This document shows positions 14,726-26,191 of a DNA stretch of 64,000 nucleotides, one piece after another. A program made the position numbers and the translations under genes. The DNA lies in NCBI GenBank assembly GCA_017871115.1, contig JAFCIZ010000001.1, positions 6,074,001 through 6,138,000 of the forward strand, in the 5' to 3' direction. Within the stretch, counting starts at the first letter, position 1. Each line of letters begins with the position of its first letter. The notes under the pieces were generated by a model. That model did not search any database, had not been told where the DNA came from, and saw nothing but the letters and a program-made list of their open reading frames with translations. This stretch comes from Cunninghamella blakesleeana. Its lineage: Eukaryota; Mucoromycota; Mucoromycetes; Mucorales; Cunninghamellaceae.

Positions 14726-15233
14726 TCAAAAAAAGAAAGTACAGTTTTAAAAAAATAAAAAATTAAAAAAAAATTGTAATGTAATAATGTATATATATAT
14801 ATATATATATTGAAAGGGAATAAGTGTTAATATACAAAAAAGATGTAATAAAAAAAAAGAATAAAAAAAAAAAGCTTTTTTGAAAAGTAGGTAAAGAAGA
14901 AAGAAAGGTAAAAAAAAAAAAAATAGGAAATCAAAATCTAATTTATATAAAAAAAAAAATAAAAAAAAAAAATTAAAAGTGTGGCGAGTAATAAAAAAAA
15001 AACCACACTTTTAATGCAGTGGCTTTCTTGGTATTTTTTTTTTTTTTTTTTATTGTCTTCCCCCCGAATTTTTTAAATAATGTGGTGCCAAAAAAAGACC
15101 TATTTCCTTTTTGAGGGTCTAAAGCGATAACTTCCCCTTCCCTTAACCCTCCCCCCCTTTCCTTCCTTTCTTTGGGTTTTTTTTTTATTTTATTAAAAAA
15201 AAGGGTCTAGTAAAAAAAAAAAAAACTGATTTT

Positions 15234-15265
<32 letters not shown>

Positions 15266-17465
15266 TGTATTTTTTATTAATCAGTTATCCTTTTTATTAT
15301 TATTTTTTATTTTAATAAAATATTATTATTATTTTTTCATTCTATTAAAATAAAATAAAAATAAAATGGAGTTTTAAATTGAATTCTCGGTATAATAATA
15401 ATAAATCTACATCATTTTACCGATAATACGTTTACATATATATACATAATCCTTGGCAATGACATATCACTTACATATAAGCATGAAATACATAATATAT
15501 GTTAATGATACATCTATTGTTTTTTTTTTTCCTTTTTTATCTTCTCCTTTTTGAAAAAAGGATTTTCAATGCGTCTTTCTTTTCATTACCTTTTTCCTCA
15601 TTTATTCTTTCACCCCTCTTTCTTCCTTTTACTCCCCTTCCATCATTTTTTTATATTTATTATATTTTATTTTATTTTGTTTATAATAATAATAATTATA
15701 ATAATAAAGAATTATATTTTTATTTTTTACTGATTTATAAGTTAAACTTTTTGTAAAAATACAAAAAAAAAATAAAGATCACCAAAACATAAATAAAAAT
15801 TAACATGATTTGAACAATAAAAAGTTAGATTCAAAAACTCTTGTCAAAAAAAAAAAAAAAAAAAAAAGGTTTTCCCTCCCCAATCGGTACGACATAGATT
15901 AACCTTGGCTTGTTTATAAAAATTAAAGTTAATATATGTCACACAGGCTTGCATCACTTGCCTATTCTTCGTTTTTTTTTTTAAAAAAAAAAAAAAAGAG
16001 CATCAACTTAATTATGGGAGTGAAGAATCTAGAAAAAACAAATAAATAATATTAATATTAATAACGATATACCCTATTTTGTTATATATATATATATGTA
16101 TACGTATCTTCTCTATGATATGAACTTTCTATTTTTTATTTCTTTTTTACAAAAAGTATTTATTTTCCCGAAATATTTTATTCTTTTAAAAGTTTTTTAT
16201 TTTATTTTTTTAAAATTATCATGATGGTATTGATTTCAATTATAATCATCACTAATTATTCGCCAAGGTGGGTTATTATTATTATTGTTTTTTCATGCGC
16301 CAAGATTGCCTTTTAGCTTTAGTTACGAAAGTAATTTAAGCTTGTAAAAGAAATGAAAAGAATTTTTATATATGTGTAACCTTATACCTGTCGATCATTA
16401 TTTATATGAAATGATCAAACTAAACCTAATAAGATGATTTACTTGCTTATTTATTTATTTGTTAATGAAAATAAACTATAAAACATGAAAATAATGATTC
16501 TGATAATATTAAGAATACATTTTGAATAAATATTTTTTTTCCCCAATATGAAAATACCAAGAAAAATATGCATATTGATCGAGTTTTGAAATACCGAATA
16601 ACCCGAAGAATTGTAAAGATTCCGAGATTAACTCCCCCGATCCCCCCCCCTCTCCCTCTTCACTTAACCACTATACTTTCCTTTTTGAAAAAAAAAGTTT
16701 TATCCTCCCTGGCCCCTTTATCATATTCTTTTTTTTTTTTTTTAATCATCAGTATTCTAAAAAATGAACATGTTTAAAAATGATATATGTTTTAATCAAG
16801 TTATTATTATTATAATATTCATTATAAATGAATGAAAACATATTGTTTTCCCTCCCTTATTTTTTATTATATATCAATCCATCCCTTATGTACGAAATAA
16901 AATATTATATCTTTTTTTTAAAAAAAAATACATGTAAAAAAATTTACATATATTCAAAACATTTTAAAGTGTTTGGAATATAAAACATTTTTTTCATTTG
17001 CTTTTTTTTTAAAAAAAAAAAAAAAAAAAATACATGTACATTTTAAATCATTGTACATCCGTAATATGCTTATGATTCTACACGTATCTTTTTGAATTAT
17101 ATGGATATCAAGATCATGGTTTTGCCAATTTTTTTTTTTTATTTAATCATGTATAAAAGCATTTGTCAACGAAAAAGGAAAAAAGTTTAAAAAATCTTTC
17201 TTTTTTCTTTCGCTCGTACATATACAAGTATATATACATTTATATACACGCCCTTAAAAATTAATATGTTATAAAAAAAAGCTTTTTTTTATCCCTATTG
17301 TTTCCACCTACTATACAAGGAAATAATACCAAGACGTGTGGTTCCGTTTAAGATCACAAACCACCTCCTTAAATAAGTAAAACTGTGGCGCTATTTTAAA
17401 AAATAAAATAAAATAATGTTCATTCATTCTTTATTATTACCAAGTTAATGATTTTTTTTTTTACC

Positions 17466-17497
<32 letters not shown>

Positions 17498-19635
17498 TAC
17501 ATATACATATATATACATCTCTTTTTGTATTCTCCTTAAACAATAGGATAATAGGATATATGTATCTATCTATCTATCTAATTACTTGTCTGGGTTTCTA
17601 TAACTTCATATGAATATAGTAAGGATTTTTACTATATATGTAAGATAGGTTTCTCTTTTTCTTTTTTTAATAAATATATATATTCAGTTTATAAAATAAA
17701 TTACCAAACTAAGATTATTTATCTATGCACGTTTGTAATATAAAAAAAAAAACTATTAAAAATTTCATCGATAGTTTATATAATATATTGTGTATATTCA
17801 TTATAAGATCAGACTGTGAAAGTATAATTTCTAAAATAATCAATATGTTCTATATTCATTTATTCTTTCTATATCACATGTAAAACATTAATAAATGAAG
17901 TACATATATTATTTTATTTTATTCAATCCTGAGAATTTATCTTGGCTTACCCAAAAAATCGTATTTTTTTTATAATTCCGTCAAATGCTAATTTATTCTA
18001 ATTAAATCCGAATGATTCTAAATATTAAGGTTTTTTTAAAAAGTAATATAACTTTAATTTTTTTTTTTTTTTTTTGCCGAGGATGTTACAAAATAAAAAA
18101 AAGCTTATTATTGCATGATGATATAATGTATGTAGTTTTTTTTTTTTTTTAAAAAAAAAATAGATGGTTGTAAATGATTTGATGAATCATGTTGGTAAGA
18201 AATATATTTATTCTTGTTGAAAAGGTGGTTTGGTATAGTAGTTACCTATTTCTTGGCACAAGAGGTATAATACATGACTTTAATAAAATAAAAAAATAAA
18301 AATCAGTTATAGTCAATGATTATATAAGATTGTCTTTATTGTTTTCTTGTTAATATTAAAAAAAAAAACGATTAGTTTCTATTTATGTCCTGTTATTGCT
18401 TGTCTTATCATTCTATAACTAACCTTGTGGATTGCTACTCTTCTCTTTGTCAATAGTTATCATAAAGTATATAAATATATACAGAGTCACCCCTTTTTTT
18501 TTGAATTAATACCATTAGATAGATAGTACTCTTCTAAATTAGTCAAGTATTGTTTCTAATCAAGATGAAAATTATATAAAAAAATAAATAGATGGTATGT
18601 GTAGATCAACTTGTATTATTCACCACGTATAGATAAATTTCTTTTTCTTTTTCTCTTATCATTTAACTTTTTTTTTTCAGTATATTATATATATATATAT
18701 AGTATATAATATATAGTATATACATAATGCGTGTATCACTAGTACAATATTAACAAGAATTTGATTATGCTGTAAAGTTGGCGTTTATTATCTTTTTTTT
18801 TTTGACAAGCTATCATAATAATCAATTGTTATTCAATGAATTTTATATACAACAAAAGAGGCAAAGCAATTATATTTTTCTTATTTTATCTCAAATATAT
18901 AACCGTTTAATATTATTAGTCTTGACCATTACAGTATGTGTATATCCATAGTTTATCCAAAATAAAACGTGTCTTTAGTTTTTTAAGAATGATTTATATA
19001 TTATAGCCTTTATATAGTGTGTGTAATTATTGTTTAAAAAATATTGTGTATTATAAATCATGTATATATTGATTATCCTTTTACAAAAAAGCTGTAAAAA
19101 AAAAAAAATAGTATATATATATCTAATGCTTCTGATACTATTGTAAAACGTAGACAGTTTTGCTTTTCTATTTCTTTAAATTTTCATCAGTAAGGCAATT
19201 AATACTGGATACAATGAATATTTTATTGTATTCATGTAATCACATATATGTATAATAAAGTATATTCGTAAAAATAGCAAACCAAAGAAAAAGAAAAACT
19301 AGCAACAATAATACTAACACATACAGTAGAATATATAAAAAAAAAAGAGAAAAAATAAATATTAGTTAATAGGCTTTAAAAAAAATAAACCCCGCCATTT
19401 TTTTTTTTTTAATTTTTTAAATTGGCCAATTTCAGCTAATTTTTTTTTTTTTTTTTCTTACCTTTTCTTTTCCTTTAAATACTGTTTTTTCTTCCCCATT
19501 CATCTTCTTTTAGTTTACATTTATTTATAAATCCCATTCCTTTCCTTTTTATTTTATTTATTTCTTATTTTATACTTGACCCATCTATACGTTATATATT
19601 TATATATTTTTTAATACTATTTCCAACTAGAAACA
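14726..19635. other. 4.9 kb gene-poor region
   Basis: Largest stretch without a supportable gene, lying between divergent starts at 14725 and 19636. It contains many A and T runs, T-tract/A-tract blocks at 15972-15997, 17002-17030 and 18136-18160, (AT)n at about 17466-17516, TATC repeats at about 17563-17580, and a perfect inverted repeat at 14972-15015. Short frames (15499-15756, 16568-16777) are T- or C-run translations. I looked for tRNA T-loops and snRNA landmarks and found none. A poorly conserved or non-coding RNA gene cannot be excluded. Confidence 0.5.
14972..15015. repeat. Perfect 13-bp inverted repeat (hairpin)
   Basis: Left arm ATTAAAAGTGTGG (14972-14984) and right arm CCACACTTTTAAT (15003-15015) are exact reverse complements, with an 18-base loop of GCGA-type then A-rich sequence. 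The GTGTGG core makes chance pairing of AT tracts unlikely. Confidence 0.85.
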
Positions 19636-20325
19636 ATGAATAGAGGTAGTTTATTTTTCTTCTTTGTTTTCTCAAGTATAAAAAGTATTATAGCAACAAC
19701 AACAACAACTACTGCTACAACAGCCACAGCTGCAGATATATCATGGATTCGTTGGATTTTTTCACAAATTGGTAATATTGTTTCCTCCATGATAACTATT
19801 AGTCAATTGCCCATGCTGCCTTTCGTATGGCTAACCCAATGGTTATGGCAGCAGTTAGTAATCACACCTTATCATATGGCTATCGATACAACAACTATTT
19901 TATATCCCATTTTTATTTACTGTGCAGCTGCTTGCTTTTGTGGTGTACTTATTGGAGGGTGTAGTGGATTTGCTGCTGAGGCTATTATTACCATGTTTAT
20001 TAATGCTACTTGGGGTAAAGAAGTAGCCAATCAAAATAAGAAAAAGAAATTAATATCATCTTCACGTGAAAATGATTTTCAAAAAGAAGAGGATAATGAA
20101 GAAGAGGATTATCACCATCGTGTCTGGCATCGTCCTTCTATACAATCGCCAACTTCATCTTTATATCGACTATCTATGTCATCAGATACTTCCTTTTCTT
20201 TTGATACGTCCGCTCCTTCTTCATTTTATGATAATAAGCCTGACCATTGGCATGGAGATGAAGATCCAGAAGAAATAGCTTCCTTTTTAAGACAAAGACG
20301 AAAGTTGCAACAACAACAATCATAA
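19636..20325 (+). CDS. Predicted membrane protein, unknown
   Basis: Intronless 229-codon frame with an ATG in a favourable AAACAATG context. It begins with a hydrophobic segment after MNRGS that could be a signal peptide or anchor, then a Thr/Ala-rich linker. Aromatic membrane-facing sequence follows (LPFVWLTQWLWQQLV). The most distinctive part is a long hydrophobic stretch at about residues 92-128 containing CAAACFCGVLIGGCSGFAA. From about 135 the protein is hydrophilic, acidic and Ser-rich with a basic KKKKL, and it ends in a Gln run. I do not recognise the family. Probably an organelle membrane protein with a cytosolic tail. It is convergent with the next gene, 265 bp away. Confidence 0.75.
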   Translation: MNRGSLFFFFVFSSIKSIIATTTTTTATTATAADISWIRWIFSQIGNIVSSMITISQLPMLPFVWLTQWLWQQLVITPYHMAIDTTTILYPIFIYCAAACFCGVLIGGCSGFAAEAIITMFINATWGKEVANQNKKKKLISSSRENDFQKEEDNEEEDYHHRVWHRPSIQSPTSSLYRLSMSSDTSFSFDTSAPSSFYDNKPDHWHGDEDPEEIASFLRQRRKLQQQQS

Positions 20326-20521
20326 ATTATTATTCTTATTTTATCATACATATCATTTAAGTTTCATCTAGTTTTTATTTTATTTTTATTCATACTATAC
20401 CTATTTTATTTTAATTTTTAATTTATTGATATATTTATATGTATTATTTTTATTTAGACATTATTGTGATAATAAAATAGATTATTACTATTATTATTAT
20501 TATATACATTAAAATCAATGA

Positions 20522-20535
<14 letters not shown>

Positions 20536-20555
<20 letters not shown>

Positions 20556-20583
20556 TGAGTGAGTGAGTGAGCGAGCGAGCGAA
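20536..20583. repeat. Compound (GA)n-(GTGA)n-(GCGA)n repeat
   Basis: A stepwise compound microsatellite between two convergent 3' ends. GA dinucleotides pass into GTGA units and then GCGA units without interruption. Confidence 0.85.
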
Positions 20584-20590
20584 AGGAGTA

Positions 20591-21208
20591 TCATAAAAAT
20601 AAAAATGAAAAATAAAAGGAATAATGTTGATAATATTGATAAATCAAAGCTACTAAACAAGCTAATATTAAAAGTCGAAAGAATCTCCATAAATAATCAG
20701 ATAAATCATCATAGTGGTGTTTTATTGTCTTCATTAATGAATTCTGTTCTTCTATTTTTCTATTGTCACTATCCATGCCGTCACTGTTATCAATATCATT
20801 GTTATTATTATTATGCAAAGTGGATAATAAAGCTGCGTTATCTATTGGTGTATGGGGATCTTTTTCTTTTTCTTCGTCTTCTTTATTGATTATTTCATTT
20901 ATATCCATATCCATTTCTTTATAAGAATGATATAAATCTGGCGTTGCGGTTCTACTTGTTTTTAGTTCTTCCCCTTGAATAAAATGCTTTTCAGCCGTTC
21001 TTTCGATAACATCTTGACTTGTTAACTGTTCAGCAATGACTTCCGCTACTAAGGGTAAATCTGTAGCATTTATCAAAGCATCAATAACTTCTTCAATAAC
21101 ACCTTTTCTATCTTCTTCTAATTCTGCTTCTTGAATAGCCTCATAAGCTAAATCTATGAATTGATCTTTACTTTGGGATGATTTTTTTTTTCTTCTACGC
21201 GACAACAT
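20591..21208 (-). CDS. Tail-anchored acidic protein, unknown
   Basis: Intronless 205-codon frame with an ATG start (MLSRRRKKKSSQSKDQ). The N-terminal basic patch is followed by an amphipathic helical region (about 15-75, DLAYEAIQEAELEED and DALINATDLPLVAEVIAEQL), then an acidic Asp/Asn-rich linker. A hydrophobic C-terminal segment at about 172-205 (LWRFFRLLILACLVALIYQY, then aromatic residues) fits a tail anchor. No family recognised. Charge distribution and non-repetitive helices support a real protein. It is divergent from the GH16 gene (352 bp apart) and convergent with the preceding membrane protein. Confidence 0.72.
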   Translation of the reverse strand: MLSRRRKKKSSQSKDQFIDLAYEAIQEAELEEDRKGVIEEVIDALINATDLPLVAEVIAEQLTSQDVIERTAEKHFIQGEELKTSRTATPDLYHSYKEMDMDINEIINKEDEEKEKDPHTPIDNAALLSTLHNNNNNDIDNSDGMDSDNRKIEEQNSLMKTIKHHYDDLSDYLWRFFRLLILACLVALIYQYYQHYSFYFSFLFL

Positions 21209-21560
21209 GTATAAATAATAGAAAAATAAACTGAACTAAAAGCAAAAGAGAAAAAAAATTTTAAAAAAAATTTCCGACCAACCCCTTATTTTCTATATGC
21301 GCGGGTGAAATTAAAAGTCCGCTATGTGCTCTCTTCACTCTTTTTAATTTTACTGTTTTATCAATTTAAAGCTGTTCTGTTTTAAATCAGGTACAACTAG
21401 TTTTTTTTTTTTTAAGGATCGATTGCTTTATTAAAATAGATTATTTGCTATTATTATCATAACTTTATTTTAATTTTTTTATATATAAAAAAAAGAATTT
21501 CTTTATTTTAAATTCTTTTCTTTTTCTTTTGCTTTTTTTTCTCTAAAATAAAAATAAAAA
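21209..21560. promoter_or_regulatory. Divergent promoter region, tail-anchored protein / GH16
   Basis: 352 bp between two divergent starts. It includes a GC-richer patch at about 21275-21325 (CGACCAACCCC, GCGCGGG) and T-rich stretches just before the GH16 ATG. Likely a shared promoter, by position only. Confidence 0.5.
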
Positions 21561-21983
21561 ATGAACAAGTTTTTATTTTTATCAATAACTATTCTATTAA
21601 ATTCTTCTTTATTAAATGCACAGAAAAAGAATAATGCCAACTCAACTACTGATGGAAAAAAATGTCTTGTCTTCGATGATCAATTTGATACTTTCAATTT
21701 AAAAAATTGGAAACATGATATTACTATGAGTGGTGGTGGTAATTGGGAATTCCAATGGTAAAATAAATATAATAAAATAAAATAATAATATAAAATGATT
21801 CATTTATTTACACATTTTTTTCGAAATCTAGGTACACTAATAATAGAACAAATAGTTTTGTTGAAAATGGTGTTCTTTATCTTAAACCGACATTTACTGC
21901 TGATTTTATGGGTGAAGATGCTATGAAAAATGGTGGAGAATTAAATTTATGGAATGGTGAACCAGGAACTACTTGTACAGGTA

Positions 21984-22021
<38 letters not shown>

Positions 22022-22118
22022 ATACATTTTATTGCATATTAATAATCATTATTATTTTCTTTAAAAAAATATAAATTAAAAATTAAATAGACAACTCTAA
22101 TTATGGTAAGTCTAGAAA

Positions 22119-22151
<33 letters not shown>

Positions 22152-22787
22152 TAAAATAAAAAGATAGCTTATTTTATATTAACACATACTTCCATTCATT
22201 TTTTAATAAGGTTGCGAACGTACCTCTGGTCAAGCTTCTGGTGGAAATTATATTAATCCAATTCAATCTGCTAGAATTAAAACATTAGAATCTGTAGCTA
22301 TTCGCTATGGTAGAGTTGAAGTAAGAGCAAAGTTACCTAGAGGGGATTGGTTGTGGCCAGCTATTTGGATGATGCCTAAATATTCTTCTTATGGTACTTG
22401 GCCTGCTAGTGGTGAAATTGATATTGTAAATAAAAAATAATAATATGATGATGATGCAATTTCTATTTTTTTTTTTTATTAAAAAAATAGAATAAAAAGA
22501 GTATCATTCTAATTTTTTTTTTAAAAAATAAAAATAGATGGAATCAAGAGGAAATGTAGATGATTATCCTTATGGTAATGTGTCAACAGTTAGTACAACT
22601 TTACATTGGGGACCAAATTATTTTTTAAATAGATATAATTTAACCCATGCTTCTGTCAAATCTAAAAAAGGCACTTTTGCTGATGATTTTCATACTTATG
22701 GTAAATTAAAATAATAATAGTAATAAAAATAATTATTTTACTAGTATTTATATTTATATTTATATTTATATTTATATTTATATTTAT

Positions 22788-22819
<32 letters not shown>

Positions 22820-23181
22820 CAGCCCTTGAATGGAACGAAAAAGGACTCACTACTTCAGTAGACAATACCACCATTTTATCTGTTCCATTTGATCAATCGT
22901 TTTGGCAGAAAGGAAAATATACAAATAGTACTACTAATCCTTGGGCTGCTGGTACTCCAGCTGCTCCCTTTGACCAGGAATTCTATTTAATTATTAATTT
23001 GGCTGTTGGTGGTTTGAATAATTATTGGCCCGATCATCCTATTAAACCTTGGACCCTTAAAGATGAACATCCAGCTAATAAGTTTTGGGACGCCAAAGAT
23101 AAATGGTTACCTACTTGGGGAAAAGGAAATGATCGTGCATTAGCTATAGATTATGTTAAAATGTGGTCTTATGACTGTTAG
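21561..23181 (+). CDS. Secreted GH16 endo-beta-glucanase
   Basis: Glycoside hydrolase family 16, laminarinase/beta-1,3-glucan type, probably acting on wall beta-glucan. Exons: 21561-21757, 21832-21980, 22091-22105, 22211-22425, 22538-22700, 22823-23181 (365 aa). Every join keeps frame. Signal peptide at about residues 1-20 (FLFLSITILLNSSLLNAQ). The catalytic motif GEIDIMES lies at 188-195, with nucleophile E189, D191 and acid/base E194; intron 4 interrupts it between I192 and M193. Substrate-cleft aromatics are visible in RGDWLWPAIWMMP. Downstream, FYLIINLAVGG and a C-terminal Cys match the GNBP/laminarinase branch. No GPI signal or binding module is seen. Exon 3 is only 15 nt (DNSNYG with its neighbours) and is needed for frame. 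Close homologues act on beta-1,3-glucan, but the exact linkage cannot be read from the sequence. Confidence 0.93.
22745..22791. repeat. (TTTATA)n hexamer tandem repeat in GH16 intron 5
   Basis: About seven units of a 6-bp TTTATA-type repeat, followed by (TA)n, filling most of intron 5 (22701-22822). Confidence 0.85.
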
Positions 23182-23535
23182 ATTTATTTATTTATATTAT
23201 TTAAAGAATGTAATTTGAAAACGTGTTTTTTTTATTTTTTATTTCTAATTTCAATAAAAACCAATTTAATTTAATTATTATATATAATCCTATTAAAATA
23301 AAATAAAATAAATAAAACAATGATAATTTGTTAAGAGATGCTGTTCATATTAAACTATATATGTATTTATATATATTAAAAAAAATATAAAATAAATAAA
23401 GAAATCAAATAATAAAAAGAAAATATACATAATAAAAAATTCAGAAGTAAAAATAATACTAATAATGACAACCAAGTTATAAAATCATTTGAACCAATTG
23501 AATGATTCGCATATAAGTATTATATATATAAATAT
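23182..23535. other. Convergent intergenic region GH16 / GLE1
   Basis: 354 bp between convergent stop codons, AT-rich with AATAAA-like signals on both strands. No gene seen. Confidence 0.6.
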
Positions 23536-26037
23536 TTATACGGTAGATTTAACAACTTCAGGAATTGGAACCAATTTACCAGTTTTAAAATAATCTTCTA
23601 AATATAATTTTAATCCAGTAATATGGCTAACATTGTCCTTTGTTGGATGAACAGGCGCTGATGGAAGAATTTGATGATAAAGTAACTCCAATACTTTAGG
23701 GAATTGGCGAGGATAAGTACGTAACATATGATTACCAGCAATTTCCAAAAAACTATGTATTAATAAAGGCGTAATTTCACGTTGAGCCATATTCATAATT
23801 CGAGCACACCACGTCCAACCCAAACTGATAGGGAAAGGATTAGCTGAATATCCATTGCCAGGTGAAAATATAATCATGGCCGCAAAAAACATAACATAGC
23901 ATCGTTGTTTAGGTACATATTGTAAAAAGTTTTGAAATTCTTTTTTTTCTTCGTCGTATTGATAATGTAATAATTTTTTAATTTCTTCTTGGCTTAAAGT
24001 CTAAAAAATTATTGGTAATAATAAAATAAAATGATATTTAGTTAGCCATAATAGCCCAGTATATGTTTCTTTTGTATTGCTATATATTTAAATACTTACA
24101 ACATCATCATCAAAGTAGTTTGGGACCAAATAAGGACAGCGCTTTAAAAGACGACCATATAAATAATCTTTGAATTCAGGAATACTACCGGATAATAATA
24201 CACCCAGTCTTCCCAAAAAATATGCAGCAAAAGGTGAACCATCTACTTCTTGTCTTACTTGTAACTAAAATATATTAAAATTAAAACCAAATCATGAGCT
24301 ATCTGTTTATCTTCAAATATATGTACTTAAAAAAAATACTAATTAGTTTACCAATAAAGCTTTTGCCAAATGATTTAACAAAACATGGAATGCGTCATTG
24401 GATTGATTTTTTATTGTTAACAAATGATTGTAGAGTACTTTATACTATTAAAAAAAAAAAAAGGAATAAAAAATAAAGCAAGAAATTAGTTCATATATAA
24501 ATATATTCATATTTGTATACTTGTATGTAGTTGTATAATATAAAAATGATCCATTCATAATACCTTTTCAATAATAACTTGTTCTTTAAATTGGATTTGA
24601 ATAATAGTTCTCTTAATGACTCGACGAGCTTCAAAGCATTGTTTTCGGAATGCATCTTCTTGTAGACGAGGTCTAATGTTTGCTTTATAATTCTAAAAAG
24701 AAAAAAGAAAAAGGGAAAAGAAAGAGAATAAAAAAATAAAAGTATAATTAATTTCGTTTAAAATATTCATGACAATAATTTATATATATATATATATATA
24801 TATATGTAGATTAATCATACTTCAATAGTGGTCATTATCTTTTTATATTCTTCCAAACCAGCTTTAGATGCTGCACCCTTGTTTGAAGCCTGATATTAAA
24901 AAAGATAAAAAATAAAAATAAATAAAGTATTGTTCATGCTATTATTAACATGTTCATTATATGATTAGTATTTCTCTATCTTTATTACCGATTTCTTTGC
25001 TTCCAATAATTGTTTCGCTTTTTTTTCTTCTAATGTTTTTTTAGTTGCTTCTAATTGTTTTTTGTCGGCTTCATCTTTAGCTTTTTTGATTTTATTCAAT
25101 TCTTCTTTCTCTTTTTCCTTTTTCAAATCGTAAGCAATGGCTTCTTGAATTAACTATAAAATGCAATAAGGTTAAATAAATAAATAAATAAATAATCAAA
25201 AAATCCACTTTATCATTTTTATGTTTCGAAATATAACCTATGTACTATGTGTTACCTTTTCATGCTGTTTAGTATCCTCTTGAAATAATCGATCCAATTC
25301 TTTTTCTTTATTTTGTCTATAAAAATGCAATGCAAATAAAAAAAAAAATTATTATATGAATATACGGTTCTATTTACCTATATTCACACTTATATATATA
25401 TACATCCTTACAAATTCAAGTTTAGCTCCGAAAAGAGTTTTTGTATTTTATCAGTTTGTTCTTTTATATTCTTCTTATGTTCTGCTAAATAGTGTTCACG
25501 TTGTTTTAAAATATATTCTTGGTGTTTCATATACCGTTGAAAATAGTCATTGCTATTATTATTTACAGTTGTTATCTATAGAATAATATGTAGGATAATA
25601 TTATAGCAGCGTTAATAAATAAAAGCTTTATAAACCTTTTATTTTTTTTATTTATGTCGTGTTGCTTTTATTTATTATTATTGTATTGTAATTATTATTA
25701 CCAGTGAGTTACTCTGTTGAGCATTAATACATTCTTTATAGGTATCCACTACATTGCCAACTGCTCCATTTAGTTCAGAATTTGGTGAAAAAGTAGGTCT
25801 TATAGGATATTGATATCTAATGAAGGTGAATATAAATATAGTATACTCTTTAATACACTTTGCCACTTTATATATATATATATAATAATAATAATAATAA
25901 AATTAAAATAATTACTTGTGTGTTATTGTTATAGTAAATTCTTGTTCTTCGTCATCACTCGATTCTGAATCAGATGGTACTGTATAAACAACTGGATTTG
26001 GTATAAAATATTGATCATCTCTAAGTGAAAAAGCCAT
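23536..26037 (-). CDS. GLE1: mRNA export factor Gle1
   Basis: Nuclear-pore-associated activator of the DEAD-box helicase Dbp5; with IP6 it drives mRNP release at the cytoplasmic face of the pore. Exons (minus): 25916-26037, 25702-25816, 25412-25575, 25256-25316, 24989-25153, 24821-24889, 24564-24692, 24352-24444, 24100-24264, 23536-24000 (515 aa). All ten joins keep frame. N-terminal part: an acidic SDSESSDDEEQE patch. Residues about 85-215 form the long Lys/Glu coiled coil (LIQEAIAYDLKKEKEKEELN). The C-terminal HEAT-like GLE1 domain covers roughly 260-515, with PFAAYFLGRL, GWTWCARIMNMAQ and FLEIAGNHMLRTYPRQF matching the vertebrate and yeast proteins. The start ATG is 154 bp from the next gene's stop, so the promoter probably overlaps that gene's 3' end. 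Confidence 0.93.
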
Positions 26038-26191
26038 TGTCTAAGTTTTAAAAGATATATATAAATAAAATATATATAGTGGAAAACAATAACAAATAAT
26101 AGAAAAAAAATTGAAGCAAGAAAAGCGAAAAAAAAAACTGGGTTTTAAAAATTTTAAATGATTTTTTTGATCAAACTTTATTTTTATTTTT

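Noticed and set aside
15499..15756. Phe/Leu-rich frame in the 4.9 kb gap
   Set aside because: It is a translation of T- and TTC-rich sequence; two overlapping frames look equally hydrophobic, as expected from composition.
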